A DNA stretch of 64,000 bases from Bathynomus jamesi (lineage: Eukaryota > Arthropoda > Malacostraca > Isopoda > Cirolanidae), in the NCBI GenBank assembly GCA_023014485.1, contig JAJOZX010000197.1, forward strand, positions 1,147,001 to 1,211,000, in the 5' to 3' direction. Below, piece by piece: positions 55,101 through 63,688 of this stretch (positions are counted from its first letter, which is position 1; each line of letters begins with the position of its first letter). A program made the translations under genes and the position numbers. Under the pieces are notes generated by a model. The model had not been told where the DNA came from. It saw nothing but the letters and a program-made list of their open reading frames with translations, and did no database searches.

Positions 55101-58100
55101 TGCAAGATTATCAAAGTCACCTAGAAAATCATCTAAATCACCTGCAAGATTGTCAAAGCCTCCTGGAAGACCATCTAAATCACCTGCAAGATTATCAAGG
55201 TCTCCTGGAAGACCATCTAAATCACCTGCAAGATTATCAAGGTCTCCTGGAAGACTATCTAAATCACCTGCAAGATTATCAAAGTCTCCTAGAAAATCAT
55301 CTAAATCACCTGCAAGATTATCAAAGTCTCCTAGAAAATCATCTAAATCACCTGCAAGATTATCAAAGTCTCCTAGAAAATTATCTAAATCACCTGCAAG
55401 ATTATCAAAGTCTCCTGGGAGACCACCTGCAAGATTATCAAAGTCTCCTGGAAGACCACCTGCAAGATTATCAAAGTCTCCCAGAAGACCACCTGCAAGA
55501 TTATCAAAGTCTCCCAGAAGACCACCTGCAAGATTATCAAAGTCTCCTGTGAGACCACCTGCAAGATTATCAAAGTCTCCTGGGAGACCACCTGCAAGAT
55601 TATCAAAGACTCCTGGGAGACCACCTGCAAGATTATCAAAGACTCCTGTGAGACCACCTGCAAGATTATCACACACTCCTGGAAGACCACCTAAATCACC
55701 AGGAAGATTATCAAAGTCTCCTGGAAGACCACCTAAATCACCAGGAAGATTATCAAAGTCTCCTAGAAAATCACCTAAATTACCAGGAAGACCATCTAAA
55801 TCATTAGGAAAACAATCGAAATCGCCAGGAAGATCATTAAAACATCAGAAAACACCATCACAGTCTAGTATACCCAAGGCACTCAATAAATTTTCAGTGT
55901 CTTCATCCAAATCACCATTAAAATCTCCAGACTCCGAGAAATCATTGGCTTATAAAACTAAGTCTTGTCGAATGAGCTCATCTTCTCAGTCTGTGCTGTC
56001 ACCAGCATTACTGAAATCTTGCTTGTTTCCATCTTCACCTTCATCAGTAACTCCTCAAAGCGGTCGTAAAAGCAGAGTCTCTATGAGACTTTCAGAGTCC
56101 TGTTCTCCAGTTACCCCAGCAAGTGGATATGATCTGACTAAAAGTTCAAGAAAGAGAAAGAACAACTCCATGAATTCAGTTGGAGGTAATGCAACAACTT
56201 TTGATTTCTCTGCTCTGAAAACCCCTGATGTCACTACTGATAAATTTGTTTCCCCCTTGGAATGCACAACTCCCACTAGGATGTTTCCTGAGAGTATTTC
56301 AAGACTCGGATATTTTCCAGCTAAGGAAAATTTAGATACCCTGCTTGACTCAGACTTAACACTTTATGAATTTGATTCTCGAGAAACACCAGATATATCT
56401 AAGGATCATCTTGTATCCCCAATTTCTTCTAGCTGCCAACAACCCATTTCAGATAATAGACTTAGAAACTATAGAAAAGCCCTTAAAGATTGTAATATGA
56501 CAAACAGCATACAAAAATTATTTGAAAGCAATGATACAACTGATTTATCACAAATAAGAAAGCTTTTTGATGACTGTGTAAATTTACCAGAAAATTTATT
56601 AGAACAAATGAAGGAGCCTCTTGCTGATTATACTGTCACAGGCGTAAGAAATCTGGCAAGTTCATCGAAGTTCCAGTCTTCACCCACATCAAATTCTTAT
56701 GATGTGACAGAAGTCCAAAGGTTAAATATATCTCCACATGAAAACAAAAGCTTAGTATGTAATTATTCCAATGTCCAGGGTATTAAGACGTTAATGGAAA
56801 CTCCAAACCTACAAAACGAGTCTCCAAAAGCTGATTATTCCAATGTTCAGGGTATTACAAAGTTAATGAGAACTCCAAAACCACAAAAAGGGTCTCCTGA
56901 AGCTGATTATTCCAATGTCCAGGGTATTAAAAAGTTAATGAAAACTCCAAGACCACAAAAGGGGTCTCCAAAAGCTGATTGTTCCAATGTTCATGGTATT
57001 AAAAAGGTAGTGAGAATTCGAAAACCACAAAAGGGGTCTCCTGAAGCTGATTATTCCAATGTCCATGGTACTAAAAAGTTAATGAGAACTCCAAAAACTG
57101 ATTATTCCAATGTTCATGGTATTAAAAAGTTAGTGAGAACTCCAAAACCACAAAAGGGGTCTCCTGAAGCTGATTATTCCAATGTCCATGGTATTAAAAA
57201 GTTAATGAGAACTCCAAAACTACAAAAAGGGTCTCCAAAAGCTGATTATTCCAATGTTCATGGAATTAAAAAGTTAATGAGAACACCAGTGCTGCAGAGA
57301 GATTGTCCAAAAGCAGATTACACAAACGTCTTTGGTTTAAAAAGACTTTTGACAAGGAAGGAAAAGATGATGGCTGAATATTGCCAACCTAATTCTGATT
57401 ATGACTTAGAAGGTCTTAAAGAACTAGTGAAATCACCTGAACATCATAGCTTAACACAGGAAGGTAGCAAAGACTGCCTTTTGCTCAGAAATGAAAATGT
57501 AAGTGATATTCAGGGTTTAGCAGAACTCCAAGACTTGTTGACAACTCCAACCACTACCTTTAATTCCCCGACAAGCAAAAGTATCTCGGAGGAGACTCCA
57601 AAAACAGATGCGAACATAGGAAACCAAATTAAAGTGAAGTCTTCTCCGCTGGGCGTTTCTATCGCTTCACAACTTGATCCCATGGTATCAAAGAAACTTG
57701 CAACCAGGAGGAATCGAAGGAAGTCTGTCAGCCCGAGCAACGCGAAATCTGAATTAAAAATTATGGAAAACACTCCCACTTTATGTACAAAAAATGAGAA
57801 AAGGAAATCTGATGAAAAAGGTTTCAACACCTGTCAGGAGAGGAAGGTCCAGGAAAAATTTGTCCCCTCAAGAGAGCTCATTTTTGAGTAATAAATCGCC
57901 AGTAAACAAAGTCAATAGACCTATCGGGCAAACGAGAAAAAGGAAAGTTGCATTCGAAGAAACAGGTACTGTCAATGATGAAAGCCCCCCAAAACAAAGT
58001 AGAATTACAAGAAGAATCAAAAAGGAGGGATTCCCCGAAACTGAAAAACAGAAACTTCAAGAAATAGTTATTGGTAGAGAGGAAGTCGAAGGAAAGTTAG

Positions 58101-60666
58101 TATTTGTATCAATAATGTTTCAAATATGAAAATAGTTAGAGACATGACAGAGATTAGTTTATCATGTCACATTCGTAACATTGGGTGTCTGCTCAGTTTT
58201 TGTATTAATAACATCTTTGTTGGTCCGTATTCTTTGTTTTCCCTCATGATTAGGGTTCGTTATTGCTACTCTATATCTATATCCTCATTCGCAGGATTGA
58301 AACTCCAAAACGGACGACGAGGAGCACGAAAAGAGCAAAAGAAAACTCCACTGACAATGAAGATGATAAAACGTAGGTTATCGCATTTTCATTAGTGAAC
58401 AAAACCTGTTCATAGCTTCTCAGATCCTAAAAGTGGAAAGGTTTTCAGGTTTTTAGAATAATTTCCTGCAGAACTTTACTATTCAGACAGTGTTCAGATA
58501 TAGTCCATAACAGCTTGGCAATATGTTAAGTTAGGTTATTAATTAGAGCCCTGTGGACTCTCTGCCTCTGAACACTGTCTGGATAGTAAAGTCTTGCCTA
58601 ATTTCTACTTTTTTAACGTAACATTTAATCAGATATCTGGTAACGTTTTGATAACCAACATCAAATTTACAAATTTAGGTGGCAGATGTAATAATAGAAT
58701 CTTCGTAATCTCTAATCTCAGTGTGCCACAAAGAAAATTTTCGCAAAACATGTTATAATGTGGGCCATGAGGAATTTTGATCACACATTGGAGAAGAGAT
58801 TTGTATAGCATTAGTTTTATTTTTACTATGGATGACCTAATATATATCCCGATAGACCTATCTCCGTTCCGGGCACAGGCAATACAGATGTCCCTGGCTC
58901 ACTGAGTCAGGAAACCCTGATTATAAGGAGTTTCTCGTAATTCTGTAAGTACTTAACTAGCTCTAAATAGTACTAACGCAACCTGGGGCTGGTTCAGAAT
59001 CCAAATATGCTTATTTTACACAGTTAAGTCACAGATTGTGCAAGAAACGTGTTATTCAAACGTTATTCTTATTACATATGAAAGCAAGCAAGTAGTTTGG
59101 CTAAAATTCACACTATATACTTGCAAAGATTGAAAAATAACGGCCAGTCGCATCATTACTAAATAGTAAGGTGAAACTTGAAGAAATTCTGATTAAAACA
59201 AAACATCCATGAAATGGTGGGAAAAAATTTTATTCTTGCATCCAACTTACCATTCCCTAATGTGTGGAAGGTATTATTCTGATTCTTTTATTAGTTGAAA
59301 GGCTCTCTCTATTAACATCGAGCAGAAATTTGAGCTGAAGTTCGTGTATTTGAACAATATACAGTTCGGATAGTTGACGTCTGCGCATACCATTATAATT
59401 ATTTATATTGTTAATATTAGAATTATGCTTTTCTTCTTCAGACTTGAAATTCCAAAGAAAACTACTCGAGGCAGAAGAATTAAAAGTCCAGCAAAAACTG
59501 TGGACTCTCCTAAGTAAATAATTATAATTGTAGTGCACCCGCACTGATTTGGTTGACGGGACATAACACTGATACTCCTAACTTAATCTATCCAAAATAA
59601 CTTGTCAGTTAAATGTCAGATCGAAAGTAGGACATTAACCCGTTAATAGAGTAGTAACAGCAAAAATATAAAAATATATCTCGTATGTTGGGTTAAAATT
59701 TAATAAATATATTTTTGTAGTTAAACAGGTTCATATTATTTTCAAAGAAAATCTTTATTAAATTTAAAAATTTTGGTGCTCATATACAGGGTGGCCCAAA
59801 AAGCAGGCACCCTGGAACTATGCATTTTCAACTTCCTTTAACCCCCCCTCCTCCTCTTCCTCGGAGGACACGGGTGTTAGTTTTATATATACAGAGAGAA
59901 TTTTTATTTATCCTCCCCCAGACCCGAAACTCCAAAGAAAACTTCTCGAGGTAGAAGAATTAAAAGTCCAACAAAATTTTTGGATTCTCCCAAGTAAGTA
60001 ATATCATTATTATTATTTAAAGTTTTAAGGATTTACCCTAGTTTCAACTTTTGAAGCAATCTCGGATATATAAATTATTACCGTAGAAAACACGCCCATA
60101 TCACGTGGTCACTATAGGATAGTGATGTAAGACTCGAGACCTTTTTTTCCTAGTCTCGGTCTCGACTACATCGCTACTGTATGAACTTGACATTTTCCCA
60201 TTTCCCATTGTGGGAACCTTATCGAATTGTCATCAGTGCGTATCCTAAATATTATTTCAAAGACTTAAGGTAGCCAAGAACACGCACGTACGCATCTCCC
60301 CCTGTATAGAACTCGTATTATTTGATAGTTTGCATTGAATCCACGAGCAATTTTTGTATGAAACGGCCGCGCACACGCATTTCTCGCGAAAATTGGCGTA
60401 GAATATTCTCATTTAATTTTATGTATATTTTGTAGCTATATAGATAAAATTAATTGATAAATAGAAATTAACTGGGAAGTTCATCGGCTTTCAGGAAATT
60501 TTGTGTATTGTTAGTACCTCGTTAATTTCCCAATTTTGAGAAATATGAAAACAGATAAGCGAAATTTTTACTTTTTATTTCTTTCAGTACTGAAACCCCG
60601 AAGAAAATTACGAGAAGTAGGAAAGTAAAAATTCCAGAAGAATATTTGGAGGACTCTTCAAAGTAA
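43168..60666 (+). CDS. MKI67: Ki-67 (MKI67) homologue, nine coding exons
   Basis: The joined coding exons are 43184-43357, 43652-43844, 51106-51615, 53068-53264, 53473-58095, 58295-58372, 59442-59513, 59922-59993 and 60588-60666. Phases fit at every junction if one extra A in the run at 57818-57822 is discounted, giving about 1,998 residues. Domain order matches Ki-67: FHA (1-105), PP1-binding KVSFG with its extension (about 140-165), AEAVKLG and STGHANSP blocks (about 310-380), an SP-rich array, GIKKLMRTP repeats and a basic C-terminus. Ki-67 coats mitotic chromosomes, recruits PP1 and organises heterochromatin around the nucleolus; the same role is inferred here. A 16-base leader after a 3' splice site at 43167 implies an upstream non-coding exon. 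The vertebrate protein has much longer repeats (about 16 of ~120 residues), replaced here by short units. Assignment is strong from motif order; orthology rather than Ki-67/Repo-Man co-orthology is inferred. Confidence 0.9.
43184..43357 (+). CDS. MKI67: Ki-67 homologue exon: FHA domain, first half
   Basis: The start codon ATG 43184 aligns with the start of Ki-67. The exon encodes [20 protein letters not shown] and [14 protein letters not shown], the FHA signature (G-R, S-x-x-H) that binds phosphothreonine. Acceptor TTGCAG (43162-43167), donor GTACGT (43358), phase 0. In Ki-67 this domain binds NIFK and Hklp2. Confidence 0.95.
43652..43844 (+). CDS. MKI67: Ki-67 homologue exon: FHA domain, second half
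   Basis: Encodes [19 protein letters not shown], then [20 protein letters not shown], the last strands of the FHA fold (N-x-L-N-G-type loop, L-x-H-x-D-x-I, FRWE). Acceptor TTTATAG, donor GTGAGC at 43845, ending in phase 1. The downstream intron is 7.3 kb and holds a transposon. Confidence 0.93.
43926..48547 (+). mobile_element. Long-inverted-repeat transposon (~4.6 kb) in Ki-67 intron 2
   Basis: Inverted repeats of about 830 bp (43926-44760 and 47715-48547) share many long blocks, for example CATTCCAGCTCAA(T/C)TGGTAC, GGTCGGGTGACCATCTCCGA and AGTCAGGGAGTTGATACTTC. The ends read GGGTCATTCC and GAGTCATTCC. No clear target duplication was found. The interior holds a plus-strand gene of the DFSENY family at 44986-47360. 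The copy in the pogo gene (12012-14604) is a shorter relative. Confidence 0.9.
44986..47360 (+). pseudogene. DFSENY-family transposase-like gene
   Basis: The reading starts at ATG 44986 with 210 open codons: [18 protein letters not shown], then [10 protein letters not shown] (zinc-binding-like), then an acidic linker. It continues after a stop at 45618 in the same frame from about 45620 to 45990 ([24 protein letters not shown] resembles a helix-turn-helix). A shift leads to 46005-46313 with [13 protein letters not shown]. Another leads to 46390-46911 with [58 protein letters not shown]. The C-terminus at 47110-47360 has KPGTYVVF and [18 protein letters not shown], then stop. The acidic residues in DFSENY, FSDG and CDGVGG could be a DDD/E triad (inference). 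I recognise the pattern from invertebrate genomes but cannot name a superfamily. At least four breaks. Confidence 0.75.
48548..50680. other. Ki-67 intron 2, unique sequence
   Basis: I find no exon, RNA gene or clear mobile element in this stretch. Confidence 0.35.
50680..50814. repeat. Inverted repeat, degraded MITE-like
   Basis: AACCCCTTCATCATGATG on the left pairs imperfectly with CATGATGATCAGGATAAAGGGGTT on the right, and TTAA follows at 50812. It resembles the piggyBac-like short elements at 52806 and 52931 but is more decayed. Confidence 0.5.
51106..51615 (+). CDS. MKI67: Ki-67 homologue exon: PP1-binding motif
   Basis: After a T-rich acceptor (ending 51105) the exon encodes a docking segment, [14 protein letters not shown], followed by [13 protein letters not shown]. 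In human Ki-67 and Repo-Man the matching segment (RVSF or RVTF, LxPExFDExLPxNTPLxKG) binds PP1-gamma/beta; the KiR-SLiM sits just after the RVxF. Here Lys replaces Arg at the first position, which is tolerated in RVxF motifs. A Ser/Pro/Lys-rich tail follows with several SP sites. Donor GTCAGT at 51616, phase 1 in and out. Confidence 0.95.
52806..52893. mobile_element. piggyBac-like MITE
   Basis: Flanked by TTAA on both sides (52802-52805 and 52894-52897), with ends CCCTTTACTGCCC and, inverted, CCCTTTACTATCC. TTAA duplication and CCC termini are typical of piggyBac elements. It is 88 bp and non-coding. Confidence 0.7.
52931..53000. mobile_element. piggyBac-like MITE
   Basis: TTAA flanks (52927-52930 and 53001-53004) enclose CCCATTAAGGACCA and its inverted copy TGGTCCTTAATGGG. 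The interior also pairs (TTTTTACTGGTAGA with TCTACCAG), so the whole 70 bp is a hairpin. It ends only 67 bases before the next Ki-67 exon. Confidence 0.75.
53068..53264 (+). CDS. MKI67: Ki-67 homologue exon: AEAVKLG block
   Basis: Encodes [16 protein letters not shown], then [20 protein letters not shown] and [12 protein letters not shown]. Human Ki-67 has a closely similar SWADVVKLG segment at this point, just before its STGHANSP block. Acceptor CTCCAG, donor GTGAGT at 53265; phase 1 in, phase 0 out. Confidence 0.88.
53473..58095 (+). CDS. MKI67: Ki-67 homologue large exon: STGHANSP block, SP array, repeats
   Basis: The giant exon corresponds to the single huge exon of vertebrate MKI67. It opens with [19 protein letters not shown] and IIIHKK, near-identical to human Ki-67 (STGHANSP, then III). 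Then comes a GIKKLLQTP motif (53641-53667), the SP array (54030-55830), a less repetitive acidic/basic segment with many TP and SP sites, the GIKKLMRTP repeats (56750-57440) and a basic end. The frame used up to 57820 would stop at 57891, but the next frame downstream ([22 protein letters not shown]) fits both the composition and the splice phases, so a 1-base shift in the A-run 57818-57822 is likely. Donor GTTAGT at 58096, phase 2. Confidence 0.9.
54030..55830 (+). repeat. Coding SP-rich tandem array
   Basis: About 600 residues of short tandem units encode KSP, SPxK or SPGR on nearly every seventh residue. Three DNA units are evident: a 21-bp unit (SPASPSK) at 54110-54600, a 42-bp unit ([14 protein letters not shown]) at 54600-55390 and a 33-bp unit ([11 protein letters not shown]) at 55390-55680. 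The pattern suits multisite proline-directed (CDK) phosphorylation. Near-identity of units indicates recent unequal exchange or slippage. Confidence 0.95.
56750..57440 (+). repeat. GIKKLMRTP repeats (Ki-67-repeat-like core)
   Basis: About eight near-identical units of 24 residues ([20 protein letters not shown]) plus diverged flanking units ([26 protein letters not shown]). One unit is shortened to 15 residues at 57051-57098. The G-(I/L/F)-K-x-L-x-x-TP pattern equals the conserved DLAGFKELFQTP core of vertebrate Ki-67 repeats, whose TP is a CDK1 site. Confidence 0.88.
58295..58372 (+). CDS. MKI67: Ki-67 homologue C-terminal mini-exon a
   Basis: Acceptor TTCGCAG and donor GTAGGT; phase 2 in and out. 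Encodes (K)[18 protein letters not shown], then an acidic end. The ETPKRTTR core is repeated in the next three exons. These basic segments would sit where vertebrate Ki-67 has its DNA-binding LR domain. Confidence 0.82.
58472..58592. repeat. Short inverted repeat in intron
   Basis: AACTTTACTATTCAGACAGT and the next 7 bases pair with 58567-58592 with one or two mismatches, enclosing about 70 bases. It is probably a small MITE. No target duplication is clear. Confidence 0.65.
59442..59513 (+). CDS. MKI67: Ki-67 homologue C-terminal mini-exon b
   Basis: Acceptor CTTCAG, donor GTAAAT; 72 bases, phase 2 in and out. Encodes [19 protein letters not shown], then VDSP. It is almost the same as mini-exon c, showing a recent tandem exon duplication. 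GRR with SP resembles a short AT-hook-like basic patch. Confidence 0.85.
59786..59830. mobile_element. Possible mariner-type end remnant
   Basis: CAGGGTGGCCCAAAAAG next to TA resembles Tc1/mariner termini. No matching opposite end was located. Confidence 0.3.
59922..59993 (+). CDS. MKI67: Ki-67 homologue C-terminal mini-exon c
   Basis: Acceptor CCCCAG, donor GTAAGT; 72 bases, phase 2 in and out. Encodes [19 protein letters not shown], then LDSP. It is highly similar to mini-exon b at DNA level (TCCAAAGAAAACT, AGAAGAATTAAAAGTCCA). Confidence 0.85.
60588..60666 (+). CDS. MKI67: Ki-67 homologue C-terminal mini-exon d, probably terminal
   Basis: Acceptor TTTCAG. Encodes [20 protein letters not shown], then EDSSK and stop TAA at 60664-60666. 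It is a more diverged member of the same series. The base context AAGTAAAC could also serve as a phase-2 donor, as in exons b and c, but no further homologous exon is visible to 64000, so I take it as the last exon. No close AATAAA was seen, so the 3' end is uncertain. Confidence 0.7.
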
Positions 60667-61695
60667 ACAATGATTAATTATTTACCATTTATATTCCGGG
60701 GTTACGCGTATTTTAGGGCTTCTATTTGTCATTCTTCTTCATGCATCGACCTTTTTTTTTTAATCCTATTCCATATCTCTTAAATGTTCCGAATGACTGC
60801 AGTATTCTTTCAACTTTTGTAACATTTGTAGAAAAGTGTGTGTGTTGTTTGTATGTACAGTCCTGTGCCAAAAGTCGTGAACATTCTGGTCTTTCATCAT
60901 ACTCAGCGATTCGTTGAAATTATTTTACCGATTATGAGTCTTTTCCCGTTTCAACGTGTCGTCTGTCTTAAGGGCCATTCACACTGTCGTTCACATTCAT
61001 CGACTTGTGACGTTATCGTCTTTTCTTCGTCCCCAGTCTTTCGGAACGATGCCCGATCCACATTTTGAACCTGTTAAAAACAGTGTCATCAACTCTGGTA
61101 AATTCTTTGAGCAGGATGTTCGAGTCTAAGCTACATCGTACACGATCACTCATGTTTGAGATCAAAATGATGTACGGTACCGAAATTAACAGCAGGGAAT
61201 AGGATACGATGTAATGAACGGAACTAGTACTTAAAATTTACACCTTTTTATCCGTATCCTACGTTAGTGTCCTTTGTACCCCATTTTTGTTTTAAAAATA
61301 CACTAGCAAGATTTTTTATTCTTTTTTAAATTTGTAAATGTGGACGATAATGTGAATGTCTCTGTAACTATTTGCCACTCATCTCTAACAACATTGAATA
61401 CATCATTCTCTTCTGTCATTAACTAAAGACAGAAGGAATGTAAATATAAGCTAAGTTCGTTATGTTTTCCACATCTCTCGCAATGTCGGTGAAAGTTGTT
61501 TAGTTGAGTGTGTTTAAATTTTAGATCGTAGTTATCTTTGAAAGGATTATTAACTTTTGGAGATTCCTCTCTAGTTTGGTACAACTTTTTTCAGTGTATG
61601 GACTTTAGTGTTTTTCTTTAAATAAGAGCAGAGTAATTTTATATTTTAAACGAGGATTTGTCCCATTCTCTCTCACTCCCGCGTTTTATTTAATG
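60667..61695. other. Downstream of Ki-67, no gene seen
   Basis: Probably 3' UTR followed by intergenic DNA. No clear exon, RNA gene or repeat. Confidence 0.35.
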
Positions 61696-61905
61696 CAGGG
61701 GTTCTTAACCTCTGGATTGTGAGTTGTGACCCAAATTTGGGTCATTAAATTGTCATTTATCATTTATTTATGTTATCCCTAATCATTTTACCATTATTAT
61801 TTATTTTATTATCTATTACGAATGAACTGTTTGAAGGCATTGGTCGCCGAGCTCACCCCCGAGACCAGAATTTGGATCGCAGCCTAAAAAGGTTAAGAAC
61901 CCCTG
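61696..61905. mobile_element. hAT MITE (CAGGGGTTCTTAACC)
   Basis: Ends CAGGGGTTCTTAACCT and, inverted, CAGGGGTTCTTAACCT, with a perfect 8-bp duplication ATTTAATG at 61688-61695 and 61906-61913. This terminus is common in animal hAT MITEs. It is 210 bp and non-coding. Confidence 0.92.
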
Positions 61906-61974
61906 ATTTAATGGATAAATTTGTATAGTTATGCGAGTTTAAGAAAATATCGGCAACTCCTCTCCCTTCAGGCG

Positions 61975-62126
61975 GAGGGGTTGGGGCGTGAACCCTGAGT
62001 GTGTCAACTGAGGCAGGCGGGGCAATAGCGGAGTTGGTGTGGTGGTCTGGCCATCTACAACCGTTGTGTCAGTGGGAGGCAAACCCAAGTCCAATCTCCT
62101 ACCAACCGAGCCACCACGAGATTCCG
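61975..62126 (-). mobile_element. Possible tRNA-derived SINE
   Basis: On the minus strand GTGGTGGCTCGGTTGGTAGG looks like a tRNA D-arm/A box, followed about 35 bases later by GGTTTGCCTCC, a weak B box. The cloverleaf cannot be completed. Confidence 0.35.
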
Positions 62127-62545
62127 CATTGATTTAAAACATTCAAATTTTGATGTGCCTTTTTCATTTTTAATAAAAGCTAAAGTTAAAGTTAAAAATG
62201 AGCTTTTGACAAAATTGTGCAGTTACTAATAAAAAATAGGAGGGGAGAACATTGGTGGGTGAAGACATGGTGGTTTGTTTACTTCTTGCTTTCTTACAGT
62301 TGGCAACAGATTTAATCGCATCTGAAGTGGATTAGTGTTGGCAGCAGAGCATTTACCAACGGACAAATAATTCACTGGTCGACAAAATCGAACTTTTTAT
62401 TTGTCACATGAACAAAAATGGGTGGATCTTATAGGTTTTTTTACCGCTGAGTTCAGAAGTGGGGCCTCAAAATTTTTCTATCACCCACCAATATTGAGTG
62501 AATCGAAAATGAAATAGCAATATCAAAGTAGAAAATGCATATTGA
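62127..62545. other. Non-coding stretch
   Basis: No feature recognised. Confidence 0.3.
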
Positions 62546-63688
62546 ATTCACCTAAAATGTGGCTACTGATGATTTACGCTTGTATTTCACCTCTGGGCCA
62601 TCCCTTGACAATGTCCTGCAGTAGTCATCCAACATGCTGGGGCTGCTCCACTTGCCCTGGTATCGCTTCTCCATCGTGAATATTTGTTGATGAAAGTGTT
62701 CCCCATGCTCATCACTAACATCGCCTAAGTTTGTTGGGAAGAAGTCGAGATGTGAGTCAAGAAAATGAATTTTCAACATGTTGCACCCCACGTCTTTGTA
62801 GGCCTTGAGAAGTTCTTCAACAAGTAATCCTTAATTTTCGGCCTTGAAGTTTCCGAGGAAATTTGTGTTCACTACTTTAAATGCTCTCCAAGCTGCTCCC
62901 TCAACTTCACTTAGAGTTTCATCAAACGCGCGCGCTCTCATGATTTCTCTAATTTGCAGGACCACAAATATCGCTTCTTTGATTTTGACTTCACTGATCC
63001 TCGGAAATTTCTGTTTCAAGTAGAGACCCCCCTTTCCCCCCCTTGCCATTTTGATCCATACCCTTAACAAAACTTTCCATTAAACCAAGTTTAATATGTA
63101 GTGGTGGCAAATAACTTTTTTGGATTAAGAAGAGGTGAACTGGTGAGATTTTTATGCTCTGGAATCAACGCTTGTCGAAGTGGCCATTGTTTCTTTGAGT
63201 AATGGCTTTCCTGTGCTCTGCTGTCCCATTCACAGAGGAAACAACAGAATTTCATATAACCCAGTTGTAAACCAAGAAGTGCAATCACTTTCAAGTCCCC
63301 ACAGATATGCCAAGAGTATTTATCATATTGGATATGTTTCACAAGCAGGTGCATATTTTTGTATGATTCTTTCATATGTACGGCATGTGCTAATGGAACT
63401 GAAGGGTATTTATTTCCATTATGGAGTAATACAGTTTTTAAACTCAGCTTCGAGGAATCAATAAATAGGCGCCATTCGTTTGGATCATGTTGTTGGCCAA
63501 GGGTTTTCATGAGAGGGTAGAAAGTTTCTTTGATGCTTGCGGTAAAAAGGTATCTCAGTTCCTTTTTCTTGAAGATTCCAACCTTTCAACCTGGAAGCCG
63601 AAAGTTCGGATTGATCTTTTGACAATTTCAGATCACAGACAAGCTCAGGTCTGCTAGAGATATTAAGTGAGGCTCTGTCGATGAACAA
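62546..63688 (-). pseudogene. Widespread transposon-like gene (DFFPxNxGxVSDEHGE family)
   Basis: Minus-strand frames in order: ISSRPELVCDLKLSKDQSEL, then ASRLKGWNLQEKG and FYRKHQRNF (63688-63485); WRLFIDSSKLSLKTVLLHNG, HICGDLKVIALL, FCCFLCEWDSRAQ, HYSKKQWPLRQ (63510-63120); an unlabelled link with GGKGGLYLKQKFPRISEVKI (63070-62831); DFFPTNLGDVSDEHGEHFHQ, MEKRYQGKWS, DDYCRTLSRD (62791-62552). These blocks belong to a protein found in many copies in arthropod and cnidarian genomes. I know no assigned function and suspect a mobile-element origin. The CFLC ... W pattern suggests a zinc-binding site and DLK and the DEHGE block contain candidate catalytic acids (inference). At least three frameshifts break this copy, and its N-terminus may extend to the right. 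Confidence 0.75.

Noticed and set aside
53700..55676. A 658-codon open frame antisense to the SP array
   Set aside because: It is the mirror of a repetitive coding array (SP codons read backwards as GD/LAG units). There is no splice or domain support, while the sense strand has Ki-67 context.
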